Of a DNA stretch of 64,000 bases, positions 45,756 to 53,698 are shown piece after piece (the stretch's first letter is position 1; every line of letters starts with the position of its first letter). The stretch lies in NCBI GenBank assembly GCA_949288585.1, contig CASEKR010000030.1, forward strand, positions 23,279 through 87,278, in the 5' to 3' direction. A program made the position numbers and the translations under genes. The stretch comes from an uncultured Bacteroides sp. GTDB lineage: Bacteria > Bacteroidota > Bacteroidia > Bacteroidales > Bacteroidaceae. A model generated the notes under the pieces. That model saw only the letters and a program-made list of their open reading frames with translations, did no database searches and was not told the origin of the DNA.

Positions 45756-46343
45756 ATGGCAGAAGAAACTTACAGCTTAGTCTCCGTGCCCCGCAAGAAC
45801 AACAATGCCGGGCGTGCCACGGGCAAGAAGGGTTACGTCATCCTGTTCCGCTGGGACGACGTGGCCACCTTCACCAAGGATGCCAAGGGCGTCAAGGTGA
45901 CGGCCTTCGCCTTCGCGGAGGGCAAGAAGCCCATCGGCGTGTATGCCACGCAGAGCACCATCAACATCTATGACACCGCCGAGGGCGACCCCGATGCACG
46001 CGGTTTCATCCATCACCTGGACTTCGAGCATCCGGGCAGCGAACAGGAGTTCAAGGAGTTCCTCAACAACAACGTCAACGAGAACCTGGGCGGCATCGTC
46101 GTCAACTGTGCGGGCGACGATTGCAAGATTGCAGGCACGCCCTGCACGCCGCTCTCCATCTCCACCGCCGAGGGGCAGGACAACAACGAGGCCAACAAGA
46201 CCACCATCAACCTGGCATCGGCGTTGCGCGGCGACACGCTGGGCATCATCCCGAAGTCGCTCATCCCCCTGACGGACGACGACACCATCAACTCCGTGCT
46301 CGGCCTGACCGGCGCCGAAAGCTCGCAAGGAGGGGGCGTCTGA
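45756..46343 (+). CDS. Probable head or tail structural protein
   Basis: The 195-residue protein (SLVSVPRKNNNAGRATGKKG, later GKKPIGVYATQSTINIYDTA) follows the capsid gene. Its C-terminus AESSQGGGV closely matches the capsid C-terminus PESSQGDGV. It may be a decoration or tail tube protein. Its stop overlaps the next start (TGATG). Confidence 0.65.
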   Translation: MAEETYSLVSVPRKNNNAGRATGKKGYVILFRWDDVATFTKDAKGVKVTAFAFAEGKKPIGVYATQSTINIYDTAEGDPDARGFIHHLDFEHPGSEQEFKEFLNNNVNENLGGIVVNCAGDDCKIAGTPCTPLSISTAEGQDNNEANKTTINLASALRGDTLGIIPKSLIPLTDDDTINSVLGLTGAESSQGGGV

Positions 46344-47179
46344 TGGCCACGTCCAAAAAAACAACCAAGGAAAGTCCTGCACCCCTGCCTGCGGCACCGG
46401 TGCAGGACTTGACCGTATCTGAGGGAAAGGCAACCGAAAGCCCGCACCTGTCGGTCGTCATTCCCTATTGCAAGGCGATGGCCCAGGGCAACGAGTTGCT
46501 CTTCGCCATCCGCTCCTGGTATACCTTTGCCCGCTTCTCGTTCCACATCTTCGTCATCGGCGACCCCGAAGACTGGATGGACGGCGAGAACGTGACGTGG
46601 ATAGACTGCCCCCGCGTGTCGGACATTCCCAGCGTGGACACCCTGCACAAGCTGCACGAGATCCTGACATACACAGCGGTAACGGAACAATTCATCTGGA
46701 CGAACGATGACATCTACCTGATGAACCCCGTCAGCTATCCGCACATCGTCCTGCCCAAGGTGCTGGGCACGCTCAACCCGGCGGCCTACAACGGCCATTA
46801 CCGTGCGGCGATGGAGCGCACCGTCGAAATGCTGACCGAGGCGGGGCTACCCCTGCTGAACTACGGCACGCATACCCCGGTGGTGTTCACGAAGTCGAAG
46901 CTGAAGGCGGTGCTGCCCGCCGACGACCCCAAGGCGGAGACGGGCGTGCTCTTCACCTCGATCTACTTCAACACGGTCAACACGGCGCACCCGGCGCGGC
47001 TGGACTGGAAGACCGACCCCTTCCTGCTGCCCGTGGTGTCGAAGGCGCCGGACGAGAAGTATGTGAACGAACTCCTCCGCAACAAGGTGTTCCTGAACAA
47101 TGCCGACAGCGGCTACAGCCCGTGGTTGGAATCGTTCCTTGCCCGGCGCTTCCCGGAGAAGTGCCCGGCGGAGTTGTGA
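46343..47179 (+). CDS. Stealth-like sugar-phosphotransferase/glycosyltransferase
   Basis: The 278-residue protein has LSVVIPYCKAMAQGNELLFA, FHIFVIGDPEDWMD, TLHKLHEILTYTAVTEQFIW and the acidic TNDDIYLM motif. This pattern resembles conserved region 2 of Stealth proteins, which transfer hexose-1-phosphate in capsule synthesis. It is coupled to the preceding virion gene by TGATG. A virion-linked sugar transferase could modify capsid proteins or surface sugars; that is inference. Confidence 0.72.
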   Translation: MATSKKTTKESPAPLPAAPVQDLTVSEGKATESPHLSVVIPYCKAMAQGNELLFAIRSWYTFARFSFHIFVIGDPEDWMDGENVTWIDCPRVSDIPSVDTLHKLHEILTYTAVTEQFIWTNDDIYLMNPVSYPHIVLPKVLGTLNPAAYNGHYRAAMERTVEMLTEAGLPLLNYGTHTPVVFTKSKLKAVLPADDPKAETGVLFTSIYFNTVNTAHPARLDWKTDPFLLPVVSKAPDEKYVNELLRNKVFLNNADSGYSPWLESFLARRFPEKCPAEL

Positions 47180-47245
47180 AGGGATGCCAAGGCGGGCAAA
47201 GGCTTCCGCGACGAGTTCCCCTTCCTGGACCAACCGGGCTGCCCG

Positions 47246-47656
47246 ATGGAACTCGAAGCTCTCGCCAGCCGCAAGTTCACCAAGTACCGGGCTTACGTCC
47301 GGCTGCACCCGCAACTCCGCCACTGCACCACGCTGGAGCAGTGTGCCAAGGTGGCGGGCGAGCTGGTGGACAACTACATCGACAACCGCCTGATATGGCA
47401 GGAACTGAGCTGGTACAAGGAGCACGGCAGCATCCTGGGCAAGCACCCGGCCTTTGCCGAGTTCCGCCGACGCAAGGAACTGAACAGCCTCCCGGTGAAG
47501 GAACTGGTGAAGCGGCAACGGCAAGTGGAGATGAACATCTGGCGCGTGAAGTCCGAACTGGCCAAGGGCGACAAGCCCCACCTCGACGCCACGCGCCGGG
47601 AGCGGCTGGCCGGATATGAGAAGGAACGCGCGGACATTGTGCGGTTATTGGAATAA
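47246..47656 (+). CDS. Unknown protein, 136 residues or more, start uncertain
   Basis: From the first in-frame ATG (47246) the protein reads MELEALASRKFTKYRAYVRL, with a charged helical C-terminal half. The frame remains open and protein-like upstream (GFRDEFPFLDQPGCP) back to the TGA that ends the Stealth-like gene in the same frame. No ATG, GTG or TTG lies in that upstream part, so either the start is non-standard or the two genes were once joined. Confidence 0.6.
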   Translation: MELEALASRKFTKYRAYVRLHPQLRHCTTLEQCAKVAGELVDNYIDNRLIWQELSWYKEHGSILGKHPAFAEFRRRKELNSLPVKELVKRQRQVEMNIWRVKSELAKGDKPHLDATRRERLAGYEKERADIVRLLE

Positions 47657-47659
47657 GGT

Positions 47660-48238
47660 ATGGGATACTACTTCGACTTGACAGACCTGCAACGTGAGAT
47701 GACGGACTCCTGCCTCTGCTCCCAGAGGTTCGAGTCCTTACTCACGTTCAAGCTGAACAACCTGAAGGAACTCTGCGGCCGCCTGCCGGAGGAGGACGAA
47801 GCCTTCTTCATCGAGACAAAGAAGAGCTTCACTGCCTTTACCTTTATAGTATATATCATCAAGTGGGCGGGCCGCGTGGACCACCTCTACATCGCCACCT
47901 ACTCCACCAACGAGCGCATCATCAACGCCCTCTTGCGCTGGAAGGAGAAAGGATTGCTGGGCGACATCCACCTGCACGTGTCCGAGACGCTGCAGTTCCG
48001 TATGCCGAAGGTGTTCGCACGGCTGGTTGAATTGCAAAGGGGCGGTGTGATCAGCCTGACCTATTCCTGGAGCCACAAGAAGATCACCTGCCTGGACACC
48101 CCGCGCGGGCAGTTCGTGGTGGAGGGCAGCGGCAACTACGGCGAGAACTCGATGGAGGAGCAATACGTTTTCCTTAAAAACAGAAAGGTATATGAATTCA
48201 GAAGTAACCGCATACAACCGATGGGTGAAGGATCCTGA
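47660..48238 (+). CDS. Phospholipase D-superfamily protein with one HKD motif
   Basis: The 192-residue protein contains SHKKITCLD followed by GQFVVEGSGNYGEN, giving H-x-K-x4-D and GSxN, the PLD active-site signature. One motif per chain suggests a dimer like the Nuc endonuclease. It lies just before the terminase genes, so it may cut DNA during packaging or superinfection. It overlaps the next gene by 47 bases. Confidence 0.75.
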   Translation: MGYYFDLTDLQREMTDSCLCSQRFESLLTFKLNNLKELCGRLPEEDEAFFIETKKSFTAFTFIVYIIKWAGRVDHLYIATYSTNERIINALLRWKEKGLLGDIHLHVSETLQFRMPKVFARLVELQRGGVISLTYSWSHKKITCLDTPRGQFVVEGSGNYGENSMEEQYVFLKNRKVYEFRSNRIQPMGEGS

Positions 48239-48548
48239 CTGGATGGCAAAGATAGACATCGACGAATACGAGCGGCTGGCGGGCATCGGCTACCGACCGG
48301 AACAGATTGCGATGTACTACAAGATTCCGCAACGGGACTTCCTGTGGTACTTCCACCTCGTGGGCAGCCCCCTGAAGTACCACTACGACCGGGGCCAACT
48401 GGTGCAGCAGGCCAAGGAGGGCCTCTCGATGTCCGCCGCCGCGCAGACCGGCGAGAACGTCACCCAGGCGCAGCGGTTCGACAAGTTCCGCAAGGCGATG
48501 GGCTACAAGAACAGCATCAGCAAGATCTTCTTCGACGAAGACGCGTAA
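48192..48548 (+). CDS. Helix-turn-helix packaging protein, small-terminase candidate
   Basis: The 118-residue protein has a helix-turn-helix-like stretch (GYRPEQIAMYYKIPQRDFLW) and a second helical pair (QQAKEGLSMSAAAQTGENVT). Placed shortly before the large terminase, it may recognise phage DNA. Confidence 0.55.
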   Translation: MNSEVTAYNRWVKDPDWMAKIDIDEYERLAGIGYRPEQIAMYYKIPQRDFLWYFHLVGSPLKYHYDRGQLVQQAKEGLSMSAAAQTGENVTQAQRFDKFRKAMGYKNSISKIFFDEDA

Positions 48549-48577
48549 TTCTTCATTCATCATTCTTCATTAAAAAG

Positions 48578-49198
48578 ATGTTTGAAACATCCCACTTCGA
48601 CACCCTACAAGACTACCTCGCCTCCGGATGCACCCTGGAGCTTACGGACGAGGAGATGGACTACTACAACGCCCTCTACGCCCTGGTGGGCATACACCGC
48701 AAGTATGGCAAGGACAACGCCATCGCCTTCCTGATGCACCCGCCCTTCAACGTGGAGCGCAGCCGCGCCCGCCGGATGTATGCCGAAGCCCTGAATCTGT
48801 TCTACCTGAACGACACGGTGGAGAACGACGCCTACCGCAACATCATCTTCGACAACCTGCAGAAGGCCGCCCTGGCCGTGCTGCAGAACGCCACGAGCGC
48901 CAAGGATATGGAGGTCTACGGCAACCTGCAGACGCAGGCCTGGAAGGTGAAGCTGCTGGACAAGCCCGACCCGGAGAAGGTGCAGCTGCCCGCCGACAAG
49001 CCCGTCAAGGTGTACGACCTCGACCCGGCGGCGGTGGGACTGCCCTCGGCCAACCGCAACGAGCTGGGCCGCCAGATCGACGCCATCGACCTGCCCGAAC
49101 GGGAGAAGACACGCCTGCGCCGTGACGCCAACATAGAGGATATTGACTTTGAAGAGATGCTCGATGACACGCAAGAGAAAACTGGACACTACGAATGA
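48578..49198 (+). CDS. Unknown packaging-cluster protein, 206 residues
   Basis: The start at 48578 follows a TTCTTCATT-type low-complexity leader. The helical protein (YYNALYALVGIHRKYGKDNA, later NLQKAALAVLQNATSAKDME) overlaps the large terminase gene by 35 bases. It could be the small terminase instead of its neighbour. Confidence 0.6.
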   Translation: MFETSHFDTLQDYLASGCTLELTDEEMDYYNALYALVGIHRKYGKDNAIAFLMHPPFNVERSRARRMYAEALNLFYLNDTVENDAYRNIIFDNLQKAALAVLQNATSAKDMEVYGNLQTQAWKVKLLDKPDPEKVQLPADKPVKVYDLDPAAVGLPSANRNELGRQIDAIDLPEREKTRLRRDANIEDIDFEEMLDDTQEKTGHYE

Positions 49199-50921
49199 CG
49201 ACGTGGAGGTGCGCTATGCCAACTGGATGGCGCAGCTCATTGCCGTGATGCAGCCCTGGAGCCTGTACTGGATTGCCGGGCGTGCGTCCGCCAAGACGGT
49301 GCAGGTGCTGGCCGAACGGGTGCAGGAGGTGGCGCACGACTGCCCCGGAGCGCCCTTCGCCTGGGTGGCCGACACGTACAGCGACCTGCATAAGAACGTC
49401 ATCCCCTCGCTCATCGACGGCCTCTCCCTGCTGGGCTGGATGCCCGGCACGCACTACGTCATCAACCAGGAGCCGCCCCGCGAATGGCGGCAGCGGATGT
49501 ACAACGTCTGCACGGACTGGAAGAACACGATGACGTTCTACACCGGCTTCAACTTCACCTTCATCTCGCTGGACCGCGCCGCCATCGGTGCCGGACGCTC
49601 GTATGTCGGCGTGTTCGGCGACGAGGTGAAGTACTTCCCGGAGGAGAAGTTCACCAACCTGCTGAAGGCCGTGCGCGGCTTCCGCGTGAAGTACGGCGAC
49701 TCCGTCTGGTACCGCAGCCGCACCCTCACCACGGATATGCCCAACCCCAACCACCTGGGCGAATATGACTGGATACTCAAACTGGCCAAGCAGAACGACA
49801 AGCAGAAGATTCTCCTCGCCCTCCGTGCCGGCTTTGTCTACAACGACACCAAGCGCGAATACGTCTCCCGCCTCCAGCACTACGAGCGGCTGAAGGCCGA
49901 AGCCCGCACCAATGCCGAACTACGCAAGGATGTGGCCGAAGCCGAACGCCTGATGCAGCTTGCCCGGCGCACCATGCAACGGTGGGAACAGCGGTGGGTG
50001 AAGACGCGGCGCGGCGTGTCGTTCTTCTTCATCTCCTCCTCATACGTCAACGTGGACATCCTGGGCGAGGACTGGTTCCATGATGAATTTGCCGAAGGGC
50101 TGGAAGGCGCGGCCACCAATATCCTGTCCGTCATCCCCAAGCTGGAGGCGGCGCAGATGTTCTACTGCAACCTCTCGATGAAGAACTTCTATGCCGACGG
50201 CTTCCTCAACGACGTCATCGACCGCCACCCCTTCGGCTGGGAGCAGGACTGCACCGTCCTGCGCTACCTCGACCCCGGCCGCCCCCTGGAGGCGGGCATG
50301 GACGCGGGCAACATGCTCTCGATGGTCTTCGGCCAGCAGACGGGCCACACCCTGCGCATCCTCAAGGAACTCTACACCCTGCCCCCGCAGAGCGTCCGCG
50401 ACCTGGCGGACAAGTTCCTCCTCTACTTCCGCCCCCACCGCCGCAAGCTCCTCAAGCTCTACTACGACCGCTCCATGAACAACTACCGCCGCACCGGCGC
50501 GGACATGGCCACGCAGATCAAGAAGGCCATCGAGACCGACGCCGAAGGCCGCCGCACGGGCTGGCGCGTGCAGCTCATGTCGCTGGGCCAGGGCAACATC
50601 TCCTCCAACCTGGAGTACCGCTTCTTCCAGGAGCTGCTGCCCGGCCACCTCGAAGCCCGCCTGTACCGCCTGCTCATCGACCAGCACAACTGCCCCTGCC
50701 TGAAGAGCGAGATGGAGGTGACCCGCACAAAGGCCAAGACCAACGAACGCGACAATACCACCCAGATTGTCAAGGAGAAGACCGGCGACAAGCTGCCCGT
50801 CCACCGCCTGCCCCGCGAGAGCACCAACCTGACCGACGCGCTGAAGTACCTCGTCCTCCGGCCCGAGGTGGTGAAGATGTGGCAGGGCAAGGGGAATGTG
50901 AGCGGGGCGGCATACTTGTGA
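49164..50921 (+). CDS. Terminase large subunit
   Basis: The start at 49164 (MTRKRKLDTTNDDVEVRYAN) is used. The 585-residue protein has a P-loop variant (IAGRASAKTVQ near residue 41), a Walker B-like SYVGVFGDEVKYF near 146, and an RNase H-like nuclease half starting PLEAGMDAGNMLSMVFG with a second acidic site near KLYYDRSMNNY. It cuts and pumps DNA into the capsid. The portal gene is not adjacent but 6 kb downstream. Confidence 0.82.
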   Translation: MTRKRKLDTTNDDVEVRYANWMAQLIAVMQPWSLYWIAGRASAKTVQVLAERVQEVAHDCPGAPFAWVADTYSDLHKNVIPSLIDGLSLLGWMPGTHYVINQEPPREWRQRMYNVCTDWKNTMTFYTGFNFTFISLDRAAIGAGRSYVGVFGDEVKYFPEEKFTNLLKAVRGFRVKYGDSVWYRSRTLTTDMPNPNHLGEYDWILKLAKQNDKQKILLALRAGFVYNDTKREYVSRLQHYERLKAEARTNAELRKDVAEAERLMQLARRTMQRWEQRWVKTRRGVSFFFISSSYVNVDILGEDWFHDEFAEGLEGAATNILSVIPKLEAAQMFYCNLSMKNFYADGFLNDVIDRHPFGWEQDCTVLRYLDPGRPLEAGMDAGNMLSMVFGQQTGHTLRILKELYTLPPQSVRDLADKFLLYFRPHRRKLLKLYYDRSMNNYRRTGADMATQIKKAIETDAEGRRTGWRVQLMSLGQGNISSNLEYRFFQELLPGHLEARLYRLLIDQHNCPCLKSEMEVTRTKAKTNERDNTTQIVKEKTGDKLPVHRLPRESTNLTDALKYLVLRPEVVKMWQGKGNVSGAAYL

Positions 50922-51021
50922 CAATTGACAATTAACAGTTGACAATTGACAATTAGCTGATACAATGAGACGATTCCGGTTTACAACGCATTGTCAATTG
51001 TTCATTGTCAATTGTCAATTG
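50921..51021. repeat. TTGACAATT inverted low-complexity sequence
   Basis: Direct and inverted TTGACAATT words follow the terminase stop, similar to 38484-38568. The rest of 51022-51257 shows no convincing gene. Confidence 0.65.
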
Positions 51022-51257
51022 CTCCGTCATATTTCCGGCCGCGTGCGCCCCCTGCAATCGCAAACCTCCGACGGCGCGGCTCGGGCTTCGGAGGGGCTTC
51101 CCGCTGCCGTTCCGCCAGCGGGAGAGGGTCTTGCGCGTCAGGGTCAAAGGGTTAGCGGAGAAGAATGCAAGTTTATGCAAGGAAAATGCGCCCGCGCGGC
51201 AAGGAAGTCCGCCTGCCGCGCGGGAAAGATGTCCTTTTCCCGCCCCGTGGCCGGGCG

Positions 51258-51265
51258 TACCTTTG
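51258..51265 (+). promoter_or_regulatory. Promoter -7 box of the phage HU-like gene
   Basis: TACCTTTG lies about 120 bases before the HU-like start. The predicted mRNA leader contains the 22-base array. Confidence 0.65.
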
Positions 51266-51300
51266 ACGGCGGAAAATGTATGTAGAACCTTGCCGAAAGG

Positions 51301-51366
51301 TAGTCGAGAACTACCGCGCGGATAGTCGAGAACTACCGCGTCGATAGTCGAGAACTATCCCGGAGG
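51301..51366. repeat. 22-base tandem array in the phage HU-like leader
   Basis: TAGTCGAGAACTA starts at 51301 and 51323, and TAGTCGAGAACTAT at 51345, 22 bases apart. The core is palindromic at its edges (TAGT...ACTA). The placement between promoter and start matches the chromosomal HU-like gene. Confidence 0.88.
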
Positions 51367-51384
51367 CAACAAAAAGAACCGATT

Positions 51385-51858
51385 ATGGCTTTTTACAAAG
51401 AACAGTACAGTGAAAAATTCGGTGTCTATTACCCGCAAGCCGTCGTGGTGGGCAAGCCCATCGACACCAAGGAAGTGGCCAAACGGCTGGCCAAAATCAG
51501 CACCGTGTCGCTGGCCGACGTGCTGGCCGTGCTGGCCGAGATGCCCGGCGTGCTGGCGGACTTTATGTCGCAGGGCAAGAGCGTCCGCCTGGACGGGCTG
51601 GGCACCTTCCGCTACACGCTGGAGACCGAAGGCGTGGAAAACAAGGCCGACTTCGACTTCCAGAAGCAACTGAAGGCCGTGCGCGTCTCCTTCATCCCCA
51701 CCAAGGAAGGCGCAGTCACCAAGGGCGGCACCGCCACCCGCGCCCTCGTGCCCGGCGGCATCGAGTGGCTGAAGTACGACGGCCAGGCCGCCGCCGAGGA
51801 CGACGGCACGGACGACAACGACGGCCCGGACGGCAGCGGGGAAGGCACCTTCGGCTAA
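51385..51858 (+). CDS. HU-like DNA-binding protein, phage copy
   Basis: The 157-residue protein matches the chromosomal copy (6189-6659) in layout: YYPQAVVVGKPIDTKEVAKR, a helical segment, GLGTFRYTLE, and an acidic tail ending GSGEGTFG. It presumably binds phage or host DNA. Both genes have a 22-base array in their leaders. A terminator follows at 51914. Confidence 0.82.
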   Translation: MAFYKEQYSEKFGVYYPQAVVVGKPIDTKEVAKRLAKISTVSLADVLAVLAEMPGVLADFMSQGKSVRLDGLGTFRYTLETEGVENKADFDFQKQLKAVRVSFIPTKEGAVTKGGTATRALVPGGIEWLKYDGQAAAEDDGTDDNDGPDGSGEGTFG

Positions 51859-51913
51859 AGGAATTATCCGGGATACAATCTATGGGATTTTTACATTAAG
51901 ATGTGTTTGTGGA

Positions 51914-51945
51914 GGGCGGTGGCCGCGAGGTTGCCGCCCTTTTTG
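51914..51945 (+). terminator. Terminator of the phage HU-like gene
   Basis: GGGCGG (51914-51919) pairs with CCGCCC (51934-51939) and is followed by TTTTT. Confidence 0.75.
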
Positions 51946-52033
51946 CGCCCTTTCCTTGGCCAATCACTGATATTTACCGTTAAAATCGTGTTAAAATAGT
52001 CACGTATATATTTGAGTATCAAATAATTATGTT

Positions 52034-52058
52034 TACATTTGCCGCGCAAACCAAATGT
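52034..52058 (+). promoter_or_regulatory. Antirepressor promoter with inverted repeat
   Basis: TACATTTG (52034-52041) is a -7 box. ACATTTG (52035-52041) and CAAATGT (52052-52058) form an inverted repeat covering the -7 box and start point, a plausible operator. Confidence 0.55.
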
Positions 52059-52080
52059 TTAATGTAAAAATCTTAGGATT

Positions 52081-52626
52081 ATGGAAACAAAAACCATCGT
52101 GAGAGTGAACAATGTGGACATCGTGGCCACGAGTGACGAACAAATGATTGCCATCCGCCCGATATGCGAGGCGTTGGGGATAGACGCAGAAGCGCAGAGA
52201 CAACGCATCGAGAGGGACGAAATCCTTTGCTCAACCGCCTGCATGATAAAGGCGGTTGGAGCCGACGGGAAAGAGCGCGAAATGTACTGCATCCCCTACA
52301 AATTCGTGTTCGGTTGGCTGTTCAGCATCGACACGTCGAGGGTGAACGAGGAAGCGCGTCCAGCCGTGCTGCGCTACAAGGCGGAATGTTACGAGGCCCT
52401 GTACCGCCACTTTGCCGAGCCGCAGACGTTCCTGGCCGAGAAGCAGAAGGTGATGGAGCGCAAGGTGACGGAATACCAGGAGTGCCAACGCCGCTTCAAG
52501 GACGCGCAGAAGCTGATGAACGAGGCCAAGGCGGAACTGAACCAGGTGATGCGCGTCACCATCGACGAATGGCGGGCCAACAACCGCCAGCTCATCCTGC
52601 CGTTCCACGCGGAAGAGGAGGAATAA
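52081..52626 (+). CDS. Phage antirepressor (P22_AR_N-like domain)
   Basis: The 181-residue protein opens with METKTIVRVNNVDIVATSDE and has AIRPICEALGIDAEAQRQRI, CIPYKFVFGWLFSIDTSRVN and VLRYKAECYEALYRHF. This order is that of the P22 antirepressor N-terminal domain. The C-terminus is a long coiled coil. Such proteins inactivate phage repressors and promote induction. Confidence 0.87.
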   Translation: METKTIVRVNNVDIVATSDEQMIAIRPICEALGIDAEAQRQRIERDEILCSTACMIKAVGADGKEREMYCIPYKFVFGWLFSIDTSRVNEEARPAVLRYKAECYEALYRHFAEPQTFLAEKQKVMERKVTEYQECQRRFKDAQKLMNEAKAELNQVMRVTIDEWRANNRQLILPFHAEEEE

Positions 52627-52667
52627 GGGCGGCAACTGTCACCTCCAGGGTAACGGTTGGATTGGTT

Positions 52668-52694
52668 CAGTTGGGGGCGTCAAGCCCCTGACTG
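52668..52694 (+). terminator. Possible terminator of the antirepressor gene
   Basis: CAGTTGGGG pairs with CCCCTGACTG in a short stem followed by CCTTTAT. The U tract is weak. Confidence 0.45.
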
Positions 52695-52749
52695 CCTTTA
52701 TGATTGAAATTTTCCCGCCCTTTCCCCTTGCGTTTCCAAAAACAATCCC

Positions 52750-52960
52750 TACCTTTGCAGTGCTCAATCACATAATATATCAGTCAAATGCAGGACGAGA
52801 GGCTTGCATTTACACCGTGCAGGCATTTTTTATGTCCGCATATTACGTACCAATAGTAGAATATTGGCATCCGTGTACCCCCGTGTACAGGCTTAATGGC
52901 CGTACAGCATTTGACTGAATGTGTTGAGCAACGGGACAGGCGCGGATGCCATTTTTTTTA
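52750..52960 (+). ncRNA. Structured RNA element, copy 1
   Basis: Promoter TACCTTTG (52750-52757) starts an RNA with a two-part stem: GCTCAA-T-CACAT (52762-52773) with ATGTGTTGAGC (52919-52929), and CAGTCAAATGC (52781-52791) with GCATTTGACTG (52907-52917). Inside are a U-loop hairpin (52819-52839) and a TTAAT-loop hairpin (52885-52905). CCCGT (52880-52884) can pair with ACGGG (52931-52935) beyond the stem, giving a pseudoknot. Copy 2 at 54773-54998 shares promoter and loops but has different, still complementary, stems. Confidence 0.75.
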
Positions 52961-52965
52961 TTGTT

Positions 52966-53358
52966 ATGTTGCACAATTCAGTCATTCCCACCGCTGCTAT
53001 GCTCGGCAGCCTCGGGACGTCTGCCCACGAAACGGGCGAGTGTTCATTCAGCTTCAGCGGCAACCCCTACGAGGACTTCGGCCGCCTGGGCCTTGACCTC
53101 CAGAACTGCCAGATCCGCTTCCTGCGCAAGCCGCGCAACAACGGCACGGCCATCACCGGCGTGTTCAACATCAGCGGCATCGTCCTCACCGCCGGGGGGC
53201 GCGACTATGCGGGGCTGGTGCTGCACGTCCGCGAGCTTTGGCTGGAGAAGCGGGCGTGGTATCGCCAGAGGCGCGAGGAGAAGCGGGTGCAGTACCTGCA
53301 GCGGTGGATAGCGCGCCACCCGGACACGACCACGCTGCCCTGGTACTTCGAGTATTGA
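52966..53358 (+). CDS. Unknown protein after RNA element 1
   Basis: The start at 52966 is preferred to 52921, which lies inside the RNA element. The 130-residue protein (GECSFSFSGNPYEDFGRLGL, later KRVQYLQRWIARHPDTTTLP) is not recognised. Its start region can pair with the 3' stem strand of RNA element 1, so translation may be controlled by it. Confidence 0.65.
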   Translation: MLHNSVIPTAAMLGSLGTSAHETGECSFSFSGNPYEDFGRLGLDLQNCQIRFLRKPRNNGTAITGVFNISGIVLTAGGRDYAGLVLHVRELWLEKRAWYRQRREEKRVQYLQRWIARHPDTTTLPWYFEY

Positions 53359-53371
53359 GAACAACGGAAAA

Positions 53372-53400
53372 GGGATGGCGGCAAAGGTGCCGCCCATCCC
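53372..53400 (+). terminator. Strong stem-loop after the 130-residue protein gene
   Basis: GGGATG-GCGGCA pairs with TGCCGC-CCATCCC. No U tract follows (GCTCCTTCG), so termination may be inefficient. Confidence 0.5.
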
Positions 53401-53440
53401 GCTCCTTCGACCGCGGAGGGGGGATTTTCTGTGGGTTTGC

Positions 53441-53581
53441 TTGGTGGTGACGGGGATGTTGTGTATCTTTGTCGTGCCCAATGAATTGAATAAGTTATAT
53501 GGACCCCTTTCCAGCGCGTAACCCGTAGCCAGCCGGGTTAAGGTCGTTTCAAACCTTTGGGCACGTGCTGGGGAGGGGTCC
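53441..53581 (+). ncRNA. Structured RNA element 3, pseudoknotted
   Basis: Promoter: TTG (53441-53443), 20 bases, TATCTTTG (53464-53471). Stem CGTGCCCAA (53473-53481) pairs with TTGGGCACG (53557-53565). Inside, AACCCG (53520-53525) pairs with CGGGTT (53534-53539). GGACCCC (53501-53507) and CCAGC (53511-53515) pair with GCTGG (53567-53571) and GGGGTCC (53575-53581) beyond the stem, a long pseudoknot. The topology resembles elements 1 and 2 but the sequence does not. Confidence 0.62.
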
Positions 53582-53602
53582 GCCAGTTAATTTTAGGAAT
53601 AT

Positions 53603-53698
53603 ATGGGAAAATTACCGCCAAAGATACCGGCCACACCTGCGCCTATACCTACAAGGCCTACTCCTGGCACGAAGGGAAATCCGGTTAAAGGAAGATGA
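53603..53698 (+). CDS. 31-residue proline-rich peptide
   Basis: The ATG at 53603 opens MGKLPPKIPATPAPIPTRPT and the ORF ends KGNPVKGR. Eight of its 31 residues are proline in a P-x-P-type pattern. It follows RNA element 3 by 21 bases and overlaps the convergent membrane-protein gene by 14 bases. It is too short for routine gene finding, but the placement suggests it is real. Confidence 0.5.
   Translation: MGKLPPKIPATPAPIPTRPTPGTKGNPVKGR

Noticed and set aside
47177-47250. Genome-wide TGA recoding in the phage-like element
   Set aside because: Many other genes here end normally at TGA with the next gene overlapping (ATGA, TGATG), so general recoding is unlikely.
50965-51325. Overlapping ORFs of about 106 codons between terminase and HU-like genes
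   Set aside because: They begin in low-complexity inverted sequence, have no recognisable features and run through the promoter and array.
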